From Enterovibrio norvegicus FF-33 (GTDB lineage Bacteria > Pseudomonadota > Gammaproteobacteria > Enterobacterales > Vibrionaceae): a stretch of 64,000 bases of DNA. Position numbers and translations under genes: made by a program. Below the pieces are notes generated by a model that was given only the letters and a program-made list of their open reading frames with translations, searched no databases and was not told the DNA's origin. The stretch spans positions 2,585,071-2,649,070 of the forward strand of contig NZ_AJYD02000038.1 in assembly GCF_000286835.2 (NCBI RefSeq). The letters run 5' to 3'. Shown here one piece after another: positions 36,013-46,343 of this stretch (its first letter is position 1; each line of letters opens with the position of its first letter).

Positions 36013-37812
36013 TCATTCACGCATTATCACCAGCGGGAGATCAAGCTCAGCCTGATGCTCGTCGATGACATATTCCCATTGACTGCTGCCCTCTTCGCTC
36101 TCCGACAAGCGCTGGAAACCCAGCGATGCATAGTGATCACTCACTAAGCCATTTTTTTTGCTCGGTACATATCTCCCGACCAATCTTTGGAGATTGCGCG
36201 CTTTCGCATGACGAACGAGTTCAGCAAACATTGCCTGTTCCATCTTGCGTTTGAACACACGACAGCTCATCAGCCATAAATCGATCGTGAGCGTGCTTTC
36301 TTGTTCAGCGCCGACAATCACAGAAACAATGCCGTTATCGCCAAACTTGTCACGCAATCGGCCATACAATGAAAGGTGTCGCGGAGAGTGCATGACAGAC
36401 GTCATTTCCTGCGCGCTATACCGTTGAGTCGTGAGGTTAAACTGGTTGGTTTTATTCGTGAGTTGAGTGATGCGAGGCAATGCCAACTCATCAAATGGCG
36501 CGATCATTGCGTGCATGTCTAACGATCGCAGGTAGTCGTCATAGTTTTCAAACTCACATTGTAACTGCTGACGTTCTTGATTGTGCGCATACATGGCCGC
36601 TCGCGTAACATCTTCTGGATTAAGAGATACCAGTTCAAACCAACCCGCCTTGTCCAAAGCCGTGATGTATTGCGTGACATCTTGCCCAATGTTGGGCACA
36701 GCAACCGATGAAAGATTACTCGCCACGAGCGCCCGCTCACTGGCGTTATCATCAAGGAAAACAAGGGAATCCAAACCGATATTAAGTGACTCCGCAATCT
36801 GCTCAATATTTTGGTCTTTGTTTTCCCAATTAGCTTTGAATTCGCTGAAGTCAGAGAGCGTGAGTATTGAATCGGGATGCGAGAACCCTTGTTTCGCGTT
36901 CTCAATGTCATTTTTGCTGCATACCGTCAAAAGTACACCGCGCTGATGTAGCGCCTTCAAGTACTGTTGTAATTCGGTGTAGGCTTCGGCCTCTGCACTT
37001 TCATGGCCGATTTGAATGCCTTTTAAGCCATCATCACCAATCACACCGCCCCACAGCGTATTATCTAAATCACAGACGATGGCTTTCTTGCTCAATCCCA
37101 CCACCGCGAGAATTTGATTAGCCACACTGTGCCCCAATTCAGGAAACGCATCGCTGCTCATTGCATATTTATAGGCAAACCACTGCGTTTTATTAAACCA
37201 ACGTTCTAAGCCAAACCATGCAGAAAGATAATTGAGGTCATGCAGAATAAAATTGCCATCTTGCTCGGCGTATTCGGCAAACCTTGCATTCAATGCATTC
37301 GTGAAACGTGTTTTCCCCGTCACGGCAGACGCATCAATGTTTCCGAGCGGACGGGAAAAGGGTAATTCGAAATTGTTCTGAATAATGGTGGCTTGATACT
37401 TAACGTGTAACGCCTGCCAAACGGAATGAAAGTCATCAAAAGTATCCGCGATTTTCACACTAACGTCGGCGTCAAGGTCTGTCGGCACTGGCCATCTTGT
37501 TAGGTTCACGCTGCTGGTATGGAGATAAATAACTTGAGGGTTAAAAGCGTCAAGCGCGTCGTTATCAAATAAGGCTTCTTGATAGAATTGGTTGTAATCA
37601 GACTGATAGATTTCTACGTTCACCCCCCTATTCAGCAAAAATAGCTCAATGTAGTTAGCCACTTCGCTGGTCGTGGACCCGCCCAAGATCGCAACACGCA
37701 AAGGCGGCGCAGTCAGCGAAGCTTTCAACGTTCTACGGAGCTTCTTTTGACGACGTTGCAGCAATGCCACATCCAAGGGGTAAGCGATTTTTATGTTCGT
37801 CGTTTCAGTCAT
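36013..37812 (-). CDS. FkbH-like HAD-IIIC protein with C-terminal acyltransferase-like domain
   Basis: A 599-residue multidomain enzyme. Residues 38-52 (RVAILGGSTTSEV) look like the start of an SGNH-like N-terminal region. A HAD-superfamily IIIC domain begins at 245 with CDLDNTLWGGVIGDDG (Asp248 and Asp250) and continues with LTVCSKND and VFLDDNASER. The last 170 residues, with VIVGAEQESTLTIDLWLMSC and HYASLGF, resemble a GNAT acetyltransferase fold. FkbH proteins take 1,3-bisphosphoglycerate and load a glyceryl unit onto an acyl carrier protein, and such a carrier is encoded next. The ATG at 37812 has GGGGA upstream. Confidence 0.88.
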   Translation of the reverse strand: MTETTNIKIAYPLDVALLQRRQKKLRRTLKASLTAPPLRVAILGGSTTSEVANYIELFLLNRGVNVEIYQSDYNQFYQEALFDNDALDAFNPQVIYLHTSSVNLTRWPVPTDLDADVSVKIADTFDDFHSVWQALHVKYQATIIQNNFELPFSRPLGNIDASAVTGKTRFTNALNARFAEYAEQDGNFILHDLNYLSAWFGLERWFNKTQWFAYKYAMSSDAFPELGHSVANQILAVVGLSKKAIVCDLDNTLWGGVIGDDGLKGIQIGHESAEAEAYTELQQYLKALHQRGVLLTVCSKNDIENAKQGFSHPDSILTLSDFSEFKANWENKDQNIEQIAESLNIGLDSLVFLDDNASERALVASNLSSVAVPNIGQDVTQYITALDKAGWFELVSLNPEDVTRAAMYAHNQERQQLQCEFENYDDYLRSLDMHAMIAPFDELALPRITQLTNKTNQFNLTTQRYSAQEMTSVMHSPRHLSLYGRLRDKFGDNGIVSVIVGAEQESTLTIDLWLMSCRVFKRKMEQAMFAELVRHAKARNLQRLVGRYVPSKKNGLVSDHYASLGFQRLSESEEGSSQWEYVIDEHQAELDLPLVIMRE

Positions 37813-37852
37813 GTCTGTCCCCAATCACCAATCACCAATGCTTGCCCCTCGT

Positions 37853-38869
37853 TTAAGCACGTGTTTTTCCCATCACCCAACGCAAGGTGTCCGCCACACC
37901 TGAAAGGGTCACGATGAACTGGTTCAACGAACGACTGTCCATCACCAAATTACGCTTCAACTTCAACGGGTGTTCTGTTCTTGCGTTCAGCCCTTCATCC
38001 AAGGTTGTCGCCGTTCTGATACCAAGTGCATTCAAATCCGGTAGATGCTCTGGTGACCAAATCCCACTCGGATAGCAAAAATGCGTCAGCGCTTTTGGCG
38101 AAGCAATCTGCGCGGTTAATACCTCTCGATTGGTTTGTATTTCGTGATGAATAGCGTCGCTATCTGTCGGCAGTGTGTGGGTATGTGTGTGCAGTTGAAT
38201 GTTGGTGAGTGGTGAAGCCATCGCTGCATTCAACTCATTGTAATTGGCGTTGTGGAAGCGCTTTGTGTGTATCGCATCATCACTCACACCTAACGCACTC
38301 GCGACCGCCGACAAAAACGCTGTTTTTTGGTCATCGTCAAAAGACACCATTGCGGCTTCTACCGCTTTAACCATGTCAGACACATTTCCTGTGAACCCAT
38401 AGTGTTGACCTTGAAATGCCACCTCAAACGCTTCTGTCGGTTTATGCCATAGCCAATATTGAAGCAAGACATTAACCACAGGGATCTGATGGTCACAGTA
38501 ATAGGTCGTTACATAGACGGTCGAAGGAAACTGATACGCCTGAAATGTGGGCAAAAGTTCGGTAATACTGGAACGCCAACCATCATCTACTGTAATAACA
38601 ACGGGGTATGTGAATTGTGCATCACCATTCAAATGACGCTCTGCATCGTCGAGACTGATGACATTGAAGTGAGAGTGTTGAAGATAGTCCAGCAACGCAA
38701 TGAGCTTCTCTTTTGAGATGAAAACACCTGGCCAGAATTGATGTTCATCTTTCATCGACATCGAATGAAAGCAGAGGATGATCAACTTATCGCGATGGAA
38801 ATATGAAAGCGCTCTGGCAATGCCAGTTCGAACAAAAAAGGCATATGCTGCCTCCCTCAACTTCCCCAT
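37853..38869 (-). CDS. Polysaccharide deacetylase (NodB-type) family protein
   Basis: A 338-residue protein with the NodB homology motifs: YPVVITVDDGWRSS (the TFDDG metal-binding Asp pair) and LHTHTHTLP (metal-binding His), plus THFCYPSGIWSP near the C terminus. It probably removes an acyl group from a sugar amine or a related amide. It has no clear signal peptide; a helix near 30-45 is only weakly hydrophobic. The ATG at 38869 is preceded by GGAGAGGG. It is first in the six-gene cluster, 40 bases before the FkbH-like gene. Confidence 0.85.
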   Translation of the reverse strand: MGKLREAAYAFFVRTGIARALSYFHRDKLIILCFHSMSMKDEHQFWPGVFISKEKLIALLDYLQHSHFNVISLDDAERHLNGDAQFTYPVVITVDDGWRSSITELLPTFQAYQFPSTVYVTTYYCDHQIPVVNVLLQYWLWHKPTEAFEVAFQGQHYGFTGNVSDMVKAVEAAMVSFDDDQKTAFLSAVASALGVSDDAIHTKRFHNANYNELNAAMASPLTNIQLHTHTHTLPTDSDAIHHEIQTNREVLTAQIASPKALTHFCYPSGIWSPEHLPDLNALGIRTATTLDEGLNARTEHPLKLKRNLVMDSRSLNQFIVTLSGVADTLRWVMGKTRA

Positions 38870-39946
<1,077 letters not shown>

Positions 39947-39961
39947 GCGGGAAGCTGATAG

Positions 39962-39989
39962 CCTAGGTCCTAGGTCCTAGGTCCTAGGT
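39962..39989. repeat. Tandem array of four CCTAGGT units
   Basis: Four perfect, directly abutting 7-base copies between cmoA and cmoB. The reverse complement reads ACCTAGG repeats, matching the CCTAGGACC units at 27871-27895. Confidence 0.92.
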
Positions 39990-40057
39990 AAAAAAACTCG
40001 CTTCTCTCGACTAGCAAACAACATTTAATAAACACTTAACTGACAGACTAATAAGCC

Positions 40058-41029
40058 ATGTTCGATTTTTCTGATTTTTACCAATTGATCGCTAAAAACC
40101 GCCTGCAATCATGGCTTAACGTACTACCCGCGCAGCTTTCTGAGTGGCAAGACCAACCGCACGGCGACATGCCGAAGTGGATGCGGGTGCTGAAAAAGAT
40201 CCCAACCGATACCCCATCAACCGTGGCGCTTAAAGATTGCGTATCCATTGGCACCGAAAACGAATTGCCTGAAGGACAACGTGCAAAGCTCGAAAACTTA
40301 CTGCGTACCTTCCATCCGTGGCGTAAAGGCCCCTATGACGTGCACGGGATTCAGATTGATACTGAATGGCGTTCAGACTGGAAGTGGGATCGCGTACTTC
40401 CCCATATTTCCCCGCTGAAAGGCCGTTATGTGCTGGATGTAGGGTGTGGAAATGGTTATCACATGTGGCGCATGCTTGGTGAGGGTGCAGAACTCACCGT
40501 CGGCATCGACCCATCAGAACTATTTTTGGTGCAGTTTGAAGCCATTCGGCGATTGATGGGCAACGACCAACGTGCGCACCTGCTGCCGCTTGGCATTGAA
40601 CGTCTGCCAGAACTCAAAGCTTTTGACACTGTGTTCAGTATGGGTGTGCTATACCATCGCCGCTCGCCGCTTGATCATCTTATCCAGCTTAAGAATCAAC
40701 TGGTGAAAAACGGTGAACTGGTATTGGAAACGCTGGTGATTGAAGGCGACGAAAATGCGGTACTAGTGCCGATTGATCGCTACGCGCAAATGCGCAACGT
40801 TTACTTCTTCCCGTCAGCAAAAGCGCTGAAGGTATGGTTAGAGAAAGTTGGCTTCGTTGATGTGCGCATTGTTGATGAGTGTGTTACGACCACCGACGAA
40901 CAACGTTCCACCAATTGGATGACGCATAATTCACTGCCAGAATACTTGGACGCGAATGACCCGTCGAAAACAATAGAAGGCTACCCCGCACCTAAGCGCG
41001 CGATTTTAGTAGCAAAAAATCCTGACTAA
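40058..41029 (+). CDS. cmoB: tRNA U34 carboxymethyltransferase CmoB
   Basis: Transfers the carboxymethyl group of carboxy-SAM to 5-hydroxyuridine at tRNA position 34. It has 323 residues with [20 protein letters not shown], the SAM-binding [16 protein letters not shown] and the conserved [20 protein letters not shown]. The length is normal. A terminator follows directly. Confidence 0.96.
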   Translation: MFDFSDFYQLIAKNRLQSWLNVLPAQLSEWQDQPHGDMPKWMRVLKKIPTDTPSTVALKDCVSIGTENELPEGQRAKLENLLRTFHPWRKGPYDVHGIQIDTEWRSDWKWDRVLPHISPLKGRYVLDVGCGNGYHMWRMLGEGAELTVGIDPSELFLVQFEAIRRLMGNDQRAHLLPLGIERLPELKAFDTVFSMGVLYHRRSPLDHLIQLKNQLVKNGELVLETLVIEGDENAVLVPIDRYAQMRNVYFFPSAKALKVWLEKVGFVDVRIVDECVTTTDEQRSTNWMTHNSLPEYLDANDPSKTIEGYPAPKRAILVAKNPD

Positions 41030-41040
41030 GTCATGATAAT

Positions 41041-41064
41041 GGACGCTTCTCGCGTCCTTTTTTT
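41041..41064 (+). terminator. Terminator of cmoB
   Basis: GGACGC pairs with GCGTCC around a 5-base loop and is followed by seven T. Confidence 0.88.
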
Positions 41065-41121
41065 CAATGTAAACTAAGTGCCATTCATTCATACTGTTCA
41101 TCACCCAGCACGGAGCTACCC

Positions 41122-41883
41122 ATGCTAACACGCAGCGGATTGCTGATTTTTTTCACTGTTGTTCTCTCGGGCTGCAGCCTGACATCTCAAGAGCAGCATC
41201 AGCAAACATTGGACGCCATCAGCAACATCGATACTAATATCCAATCGGATATGACGACGTTGAATCAAAATGTTGCCTCTCAACAAGTACAAATCGCAAC
41301 CCTTGAACAACAGCTACTCACCATGTCTGACACACTCAAAGTGCTAAGACAAACTCAAGCACGCGAAGCGGCTAACCGCCCAGAGCCACAAGTGGTGTAC
41401 GTTGAGAAAGAAGTGCCGGTTGCTACCGCGCAAGATAAAACCATTTTGGGCGAACAAGAATGGGTATGGATTGATGCGGCAGGTGACAATTTCAAAGCGC
41501 GTGTCGATACAGGCGCTACCACGTCATCCATGAATGCCACTGACATTCAAGAATTCGAACGTGATGGCAAAACGTGGGTGCGTTTCAATCTGGCACACAC
41601 CAAATCAGACCCAAATGACGCAGAGCCCGCCGTCGCCATTGAAGCCCAGGTCAAACGCTGGGTGAAAATACGTCAAGCCTCTGCCGATGAATTAGAGCGT
41701 CGTCCCGTGGTTGAATTGCGAGTACGTCTTGGTGATTTACATGAAAAAGCACAATTTACGCTAGCTGACCGCTCCCAGATGGAGTTTCCGGTTTTGCTCG
41801 GCCGAGAGTTTTTTAAAGACATTGCGATGGTTGACGTCAGTCAGTCATACGTTCATCCCAAGTTCGTCGCTGAAAAAAAATAA
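41122..41883 (+). CDS. RimB-like retropepsin-type protease, lipoprotein
   Basis: A 253-residue lipoprotein: lipobox LSGC (Cys18), then a coiled coil rich in Gln and Leu (residues 25-85), then a domain of the family named ATP-dependent zinc protease. The aspartic-protease motif VDTGATTSSMNA near residues 128-139 and VLLGREFFKDIAMVDVS near the end support a retropepsin-like fold. Relatives are encoded with RimK-like ATP-grasp ligases and may cut the gamma-glutamyl or peptide products. It begins a three-gene set with the next two genes. Confidence 0.85.
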   Translation: MLTRSGLLIFFTVVLSGCSLTSQEQHQQTLDAISNIDTNIQSDMTTLNQNVASQQVQIATLEQQLLTMSDTLKVLRQTQAREAANRPEPQVVYVEKEVPVATAQDKTILGEQEWVWIDAAGDNFKARVDTGATTSSMNATDIQEFERDGKTWVRFNLAHTKSDPNDAEPAVAIEAQVKRWVKIRQASADELERRPVVELRVRLGDLHEKAQFTLADRSQMEFPVLLGREFFKDIAMVDVSQSYVHPKFVAEKK

Positions 41884-41924
41884 TTCGCTGATGTAATTTC
41901 ATCAGTTAAGCGAAAGAGGAAAAC

Positions 41925-43430
41925 ATGACTTCACGCGTCCCTTTTTATCTGTTGGTCAGCCTGCTTGTTATAGTGGGGATCGGCATGAGTATGTACCGTC
42001 ACGATGTTTACGGTGTGCCTTGGACTGCCGGGCAAAAACACCAAGTTTGGGAAGTTGAAGCCCGCGTTGAATTTGAAGCGAAAGGCGATCCCGTTAAAGT
42101 GTCCTTGGCGACACCTGATACCCAAAACGGCTTTACTTTGATCAACGAGAACACCAGCTCTCCCGGTTATGGTTTTGCACTGGTCAATACCGAGAATGGT
42201 CGCCGCGCAGAATGGACCAAGCGCGAAGCAGCAGGCCAGCAAATCTTGTACTTCAAAAACCAAATGCTGGTTGATGACAATGCCAAATTCCCCAATGAGC
42301 CGCCGATTGGCAATGTTGTCCCTATCGCTCTCGATGGCCCATTAAAAACCGCAGCTGACACTATTTTGACTGAAGCTCGACAACTTTCTGCAGATAACAG
42401 CACGCTCACACGCGAGCTCATCAAGCAATTTAACGACAACGAAAGCCAAAACGCCGCACTGCTGACCAAAGAGATGAGCAAAGCTGACGCGGTCGTGGCG
42501 ATCTTGTCACTCGAAAACATCCATGCTCGCGTGGCGGGTGCATTACAACTGGAAGATGGTCGACGCCGCCAAAACATCATCCCGATGGTCGAAATTTGGG
42601 ACGGTGAACACTGGCAGTTATTTAACCTTGAAACCGGCTCAAAAGATTTCACAAAAAATCTGCTGCTTTGGAATGAAAAAGGCACGCCACTGCTCGAAGT
42701 CACAGGTGGTACGAATAGTCAGGTCAGCTTCTCCATCATTTCTCAGGACATTAGCCCTAAACAAGCGACAGATGAAAAAATCCAAGCAGAAAGCCTGCTG
42801 AACTTTTCCATTCACAGTCTGCCGATTGAAGAACAGGCCATGTTCAAAACCATTATGCTCGTGCCTATTGGCGCGCTGATCGTGGTTTTGCTGCGCGTAC
42901 TTGTTGGTCTCAAAACGTCGGGTACCTTCATGCCAGTGCTGATTGCCGTCGCTTTTGTGCAAACCCAATTGGTGCCCGGTATTGTTGGCTTCCTGCTCAT
43001 TGTCGGAACAGGTTTAATCATTCGAAGTTATTTGTCGCGGCTTAACTTACTCCTCGTGGCAAGGATATCTGCGGTAATCATCACCGTGATTTTGATTATC
43101 GCCGTCTTCACGGTAGTCGCCTTTAAGATTGGGTTGGTAGAAGGTCTCAGCATCACCTTCTTCCCAATGATTATCCTGTCTTGGACTATCGAGCGAATGT
43201 CTATCATTTGGGAAGAAGAAGGCCCGAAAGAAGTCCTCGTGCAAGGTGGTGGTTCACTACTGACCGCGGTACTCGTTTACCTTGCTATGACCAATGACTT
43301 TGTTCGCCACATTACGTTTAACTTCATCGGCATTCAGCTCGTGATTCTGGCTGTTATCTTGATGTTGGGTAACTACACCGGTTATCGCCTCAGCGAATTG
43401 AAGCGTTTTAAGCCACTCGTGAAGGACTAA
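41925..43430 (+). CDS. Inactive transglutaminase fused to seven membrane helices
   Basis: A 501-residue inner-membrane protein. An N-terminal helix (VPFYLLVSLLVIVGIGMSM) is followed by a periplasmic domain of about 200 residues that includes a transglutaminase-like part (LSLENIHARVAGALQLEDGRRRQ, then MVEIWDGEHWQLFN) without an evident catalytic triad. About seven helices fill residues 305-490. The architecture matches proteins described as inactive transglutaminase fused to 7TM and encoded beside ATP-grasp peptide ligases. It probably presents or senses the peptide made or cut by its neighbours. Confidence 0.8.
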   Translation: MTSRVPFYLLVSLLVIVGIGMSMYRHDVYGVPWTAGQKHQVWEVEARVEFEAKGDPVKVSLATPDTQNGFTLINENTSSPGYGFALVNTENGRRAEWTKREAAGQQILYFKNQMLVDDNAKFPNEPPIGNVVPIALDGPLKTAADTILTEARQLSADNSTLTRELIKQFNDNESQNAALLTKEMSKADAVVAILSLENIHARVAGALQLEDGRRRQNIIPMVEIWDGEHWQLFNLETGSKDFTKNLLLWNEKGTPLLEVTGGTNSQVSFSIISQDISPKQATDEKIQAESLLNFSIHSLPIEEQAMFKTIMLVPIGALIVVLLRVLVGLKTSGTFMPVLIAVAFVQTQLVPGIVGFLLIVGTGLIIRSYLSRLNLLLVARISAVIITVILIIAVFTVVAFKIGLVEGLSITFFPMIILSWTIERMSIIWEEEGPKEVLVQGGGSLLTAVLVYLAMTNDFVRHITFNFIGIQLVILAVILMLGNYTGYRLSELKRFKPLVKD

Positions 43431-43434
43431 GCGC

Positions 43435-44415
43435 ATGTTGGGATTGTTAAAAAAATACACCTCGCCGTTTAAGCTAAACCGCGCCGGCATTATGGGTATG
43501 AACCGTCGTAACATCAGTTACATCGGCCGCTATAATCAGCGCAGGCTTTTTCCCTTGGTGGATAACAAACTCAAAACCAAGCACCTCGCCCAGCAATCAG
43601 GGGCGACAGTACCTGAATTAATTGGTGTGCTTAGTGAACAGCACAGCGTTCCTTCCATTCATAAAATGGTCGAAAACTGGCCGGGCTTTGTTATCAAGCC
43701 CGCACAAGGCTCAGGCGGTAAAGGTATCTTGGTCGTCACCTCTAACAAAGACGGTGTTTACAAGAAACCGTCAGGTGCAGAGGTGAGCAAAAGCGAAGTC
43801 GAACGCCACATCACCAACACACTGGCAGGCTTGTTCTCGCTGGGTGGCAAAAACGACGTTGCCGTAGTGGAAAACCTGATCCAGTTCGATAATGTATTTG
43901 ATGGCTTCAGCTTCGAGGGCGTGCCGGATATTCGCGTCATCGTGTTCAAAGGTTATCCCGTGATGGCCATGATGCGCCTTTCCACTTCAGCGTCTGACGG
44001 TAAAGCAAACCTTCACCAAGGCGCAGTGGGTGTCGGCATTGACATTGCGACAGGTAACGCCGTGCGCGCGGTGCAGTTTAACCGCCCCATTGAGCGCCAC
44101 CCTGATACAGGTAGACCACTCAGTGAGCTTAAAGTGCCTCACTGGGAACAACTGCTCGTACTTGCTGCCAGTGCATGGGAAATGACAGGCCTTGGTTATA
44201 TCGGCACCGATATGGTACTTGATAAAGAACAAGGCCCAATGGTCCTAGAACTCAATGCACGTCCAGGCTTGGCGATACAAATTGCCAATGGCTGCGGGTT
44301 GCTGCCAAGGTTGCGTCATATTGAACACCTTGGCACCTCAGCCACACCGCACACGCCAGAAGAGCGTGTCGACTATGCCAGAATGCATTTTGGTGACACA
44401 CTCCAACAGAAATAA
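43435..44415 (+). CDS. RimK-like ATP-grasp ligase (alpha-L-glutamate ligase-like)
   Basis: A 326-residue ATP-grasp protein. The P-loop-like strand is FVIKPAQGSGGKGILVV and metal ligands lie in MVLELNARPGLAIQIANG; VPDIRVIVFKGYPVMAMMRLS is also typical of the RimK branch. RimK-like ligases add amino acids, usually glutamate, to a carboxylate acceptor using ATP. The start codon comes four bases after the 7TM gene stop, with AAGGA in between and upstream, so the pair is co-translated. The acceptor is unknown. Confidence 0.88.
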   Translation: MLGLLKKYTSPFKLNRAGIMGMNRRNISYIGRYNQRRLFPLVDNKLKTKHLAQQSGATVPELIGVLSEQHSVPSIHKMVENWPGFVIKPAQGSGGKGILVVTSNKDGVYKKPSGAEVSKSEVERHITNTLAGLFSLGGKNDVAVVENLIQFDNVFDGFSFEGVPDIRVIVFKGYPVMAMMRLSTSASDGKANLHQGAVGVGIDIATGNAVRAVQFNRPIERHPDTGRPLSELKVPHWEQLLVLAASAWEMTGLGYIGTDMVLDKEQGPMVLELNARPGLAIQIANGCGLLPRLRHIEHLGTSATPHTPEERVDYARMHFGDTLQQK

Positions 44416-44418
44416 GTG

Positions 44419-44443
44419 AATCGGGCAAATGCCCGATTTTTTT
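44419..44443 (+). terminator. Terminator of the ATP-grasp gene set
   Basis: AATCGGGCA (44419-44427) pairs with TGCCCGATT (44430-44438) and is followed by a run of T. Confidence 0.88.
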
Positions 44444-44595
44444 CCAAGTCTCTCTGATACCCAAGCCACCGCAATTATATCTGTGTATTCACACATCAAG
44501 ATCTTAAAACTAATTTCCCTTTACCCTCAACCATCGCGTTAAGTAAGCTAATTGCTCTCTAAATGCACAGAAACGTTAGGACGTAAGGACGCGTA

Positions 44596-45753
44596 ATGGA
44601 AGCTAGTCAGCCTGTTTTTGATTTCGACAACGAACTCGATCGCACTGCCACCAGCAGCGACAAATGGGACAAATACAAAGGTCAGGATATTCTTCCTATG
44701 TGGGTCGCTGATAGCGACTTCCAATCACCACCTGCCGTTTTAGACGCCCTGCACGCACGCATCGCTCATGGTGTATTTGGTTATACCCATGCGCCAGAAA
44801 GGCTCACCGAGATCTTCGTTGCCCGCATGGCTGAACGCTATGATTGGCACATTCAGCCTGAATGGGTGGTGTATTTACCGGGTCTAGTTTGCGGCCTGAA
44901 CATCGCAGCACGCGCCTTGACCGAGCAAGGGCAAACCATCATTAGCCCTAGCCCTATTTACCCACCGTTTATCTCATCCGCCAAGCTAGCCGAACGTCCG
45001 CTGATCAAAGCACCGGTGGTATTAGAAAACGGCAGATGGTTACCAGACCTGCTGGGCGTATCGAATCAGCTAACAGACAAAGGCGGACTGCTGCAAATGT
45101 GTAATCCGCTTAATCCCGGCGGCACGGTTTATCGACGTGACGAGCTCGAAGCAACGCTGGCTTTTGCGGAAAAACATAACTTGCTCGTCTGCTCTGATGA
45201 AATTCACTGCGACCTAATTTTGGACAACGAACACAAACACATTCCTTTCGCCAGCTTAAGTGACAGTGCAGCACAACGCAGTGTGACGCTAATGGCGCCG
45301 AGCAAAACCTTCAACATCGCCGGATTGGGAGCGTCTATCGCCATCATTCCTAACGCTGACATTCGGGCGCGCTTTAACAACGTAAAACGCGGTATTGTAC
45401 CGGGCGTGAGCCTTCTTGCCTTTACCGCCGCAGAAGCCGCTTATGAACATGGAGAAGCATGGTTACAAGCACAACTGGCATATTTGGCGGGGCACCGAGA
45501 CTATCTGATGCGAGAAATTAATGCCCTACCCGGCTTAAAGCTAGAGCACATTGAAGCCACCTATTTAGCGTGGATTGATTGCAGCCAATTACCCGTCGAT
45601 AACCCATTTCGTTTCTTTGAACTAGCCGGCGTTGGCTTATCGCCAGGGTTAGATTTTGGTAATCGACAATTTGTCAGGCTGAATTTCGGCTGCACGCGCA
45701 AAACGTTGGAAGAAGCGGTACGCAGAATGAAAGCCGCGATTGAAGCGCTCTGA
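44596..45753 (+). CDS. PatB/MalY-type PLP-dependent C-S lyase
   Basis: A 385-residue fold-type I pyridoxal-phosphate enzyme. The PLP Lys lies in APSKTFNIAGLG; other marks are PMWVADSDFQSPPAV, FGYTHAP, QMCNPLNPGG and CSDEIHCDLIL. This pattern is that of MalY/PatB cystathionine beta-lyases, which split C-S bonds in cystathionine or cysteine. There is no maltose locus near, so PatB-like sulfur metabolism is the better guess. AAGGACG precedes the ATG. Confidence 0.88.
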   Translation: MEASQPVFDFDNELDRTATSSDKWDKYKGQDILPMWVADSDFQSPPAVLDALHARIAHGVFGYTHAPERLTEIFVARMAERYDWHIQPEWVVYLPGLVCGLNIAARALTEQGQTIISPSPIYPPFISSAKLAERPLIKAPVVLENGRWLPDLLGVSNQLTDKGGLLQMCNPLNPGGTVYRRDELEATLAFAEKHNLLVCSDEIHCDLILDNEHKHIPFASLSDSAAQRSVTLMAPSKTFNIAGLGASIAIIPNADIRARFNNVKRGIVPGVSLLAFTAAEAAYEHGEAWLQAQLAYLAGHRDYLMREINALPGLKLEHIEATYLAWIDCSQLPVDNPFRFFELAGVGLSPGLDFGNRQFVRLNFGCTRKTLEEAVRRMKAAIEAL

Positions 45754-45786
45754 TAGGCGATCTAACCCAACGGACAGTAGCAAAGA

Positions 45787-45826
45787 CAACCCAAAAACAG
45801 TACTGATTCGGTGCTGTTTTGGGTTG
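45787..45826. terminator. Bidirectional terminator between convergent genes
   Basis: CAACCCAAAAACAG (45787-45800) pairs with CTGTTTTGGGTTG (45814-45826) with one bulged A and a 13-base loop. It lies between the C-S lyase gene and the membrane protein gene that meets it. Confidence 0.7.
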
Positions 45827-45863
45827 CCTAAAAAGCAATAGCCGCGTGAAAGTTAACGTCTTC

Positions 45864-46331
45864 TCATGCTGATTGTTTTGTCCTTGGGTTCTTAGTTCGT
45901 TTCAGCGACAGTCCGTCACGAATGTTCAAACCAATCATAGTCAGGTTGATGGCACCGCCGACTAACTCAATGGCTTGTACCGCCCAAAAGTAACCATCAA
46001 ATTCCAGCGAAACGGCTTTAAAGTACAAAAACACGGCAGAGGGAAGCATCACAAGTAGACCGTTGGCTGCCGCGATTTTCATACGGCCTTGCTTAGCACC
46101 AATCACGCCTTTTCCTTTTGACGGATAAAGCTTATTGCCGCTCACCCCAGTCAACATCATTGATAGGATCAACAAAGGGATGCACCATAAAATCGCCTGC
46201 TTTACTGCCACTATGTGGTGCTGCACACCAGAGAGTTCGGCAAACAGCGTCGATGTAAAAAAGCTCGCAACCGTCAAAAACGCCAAAGCGCCTGCCGTGC
46301 GGTGGATTAACACTAATGTTTGCCGATTCAT
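45864..46331 (-). CDS. Four-helix membrane protein next to cytochrome c'
   Basis: A 155-residue protein with four hydrophobic segments and histidines near the membrane (LIHRTAGAL in helix 1 and GVQHHIVAVKQ before helix 2). I do not recognise the family. The His positions would allow haem binding, but that is speculative. It follows the cytochrome c' gene after 12 bases with GAGGA upstream, so the two form an operon. Confidence 0.65.
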   Translation of the reverse strand: MNRQTLVLIHRTAGALAFLTVASFFTSTLFAELSGVQHHIVAVKQAILWCIPLLILSMMLTGVSGNKLYPSKGKGVIGAKQGRMKIAAANGLLVMLPSAVFLYFKAVSLEFDGYFWAVQAIELVGGAINLTMIGLNIRDGLSLKRTKNPRTKQSA

Positions 46332-46343
46332 CTCACTGTCCTC

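Noticed and set aside
33579-38869. Polyketide synthase cluster
   Set aside because: No ketosynthase, acyltransferase module or thioesterase is present; only tailoring-type and carrier genes.
39962-39989. CRISPR-like array
   Set aside because: Units are 7 bases with no spacers and there are no cas genes; it is a simple tandem repeat.
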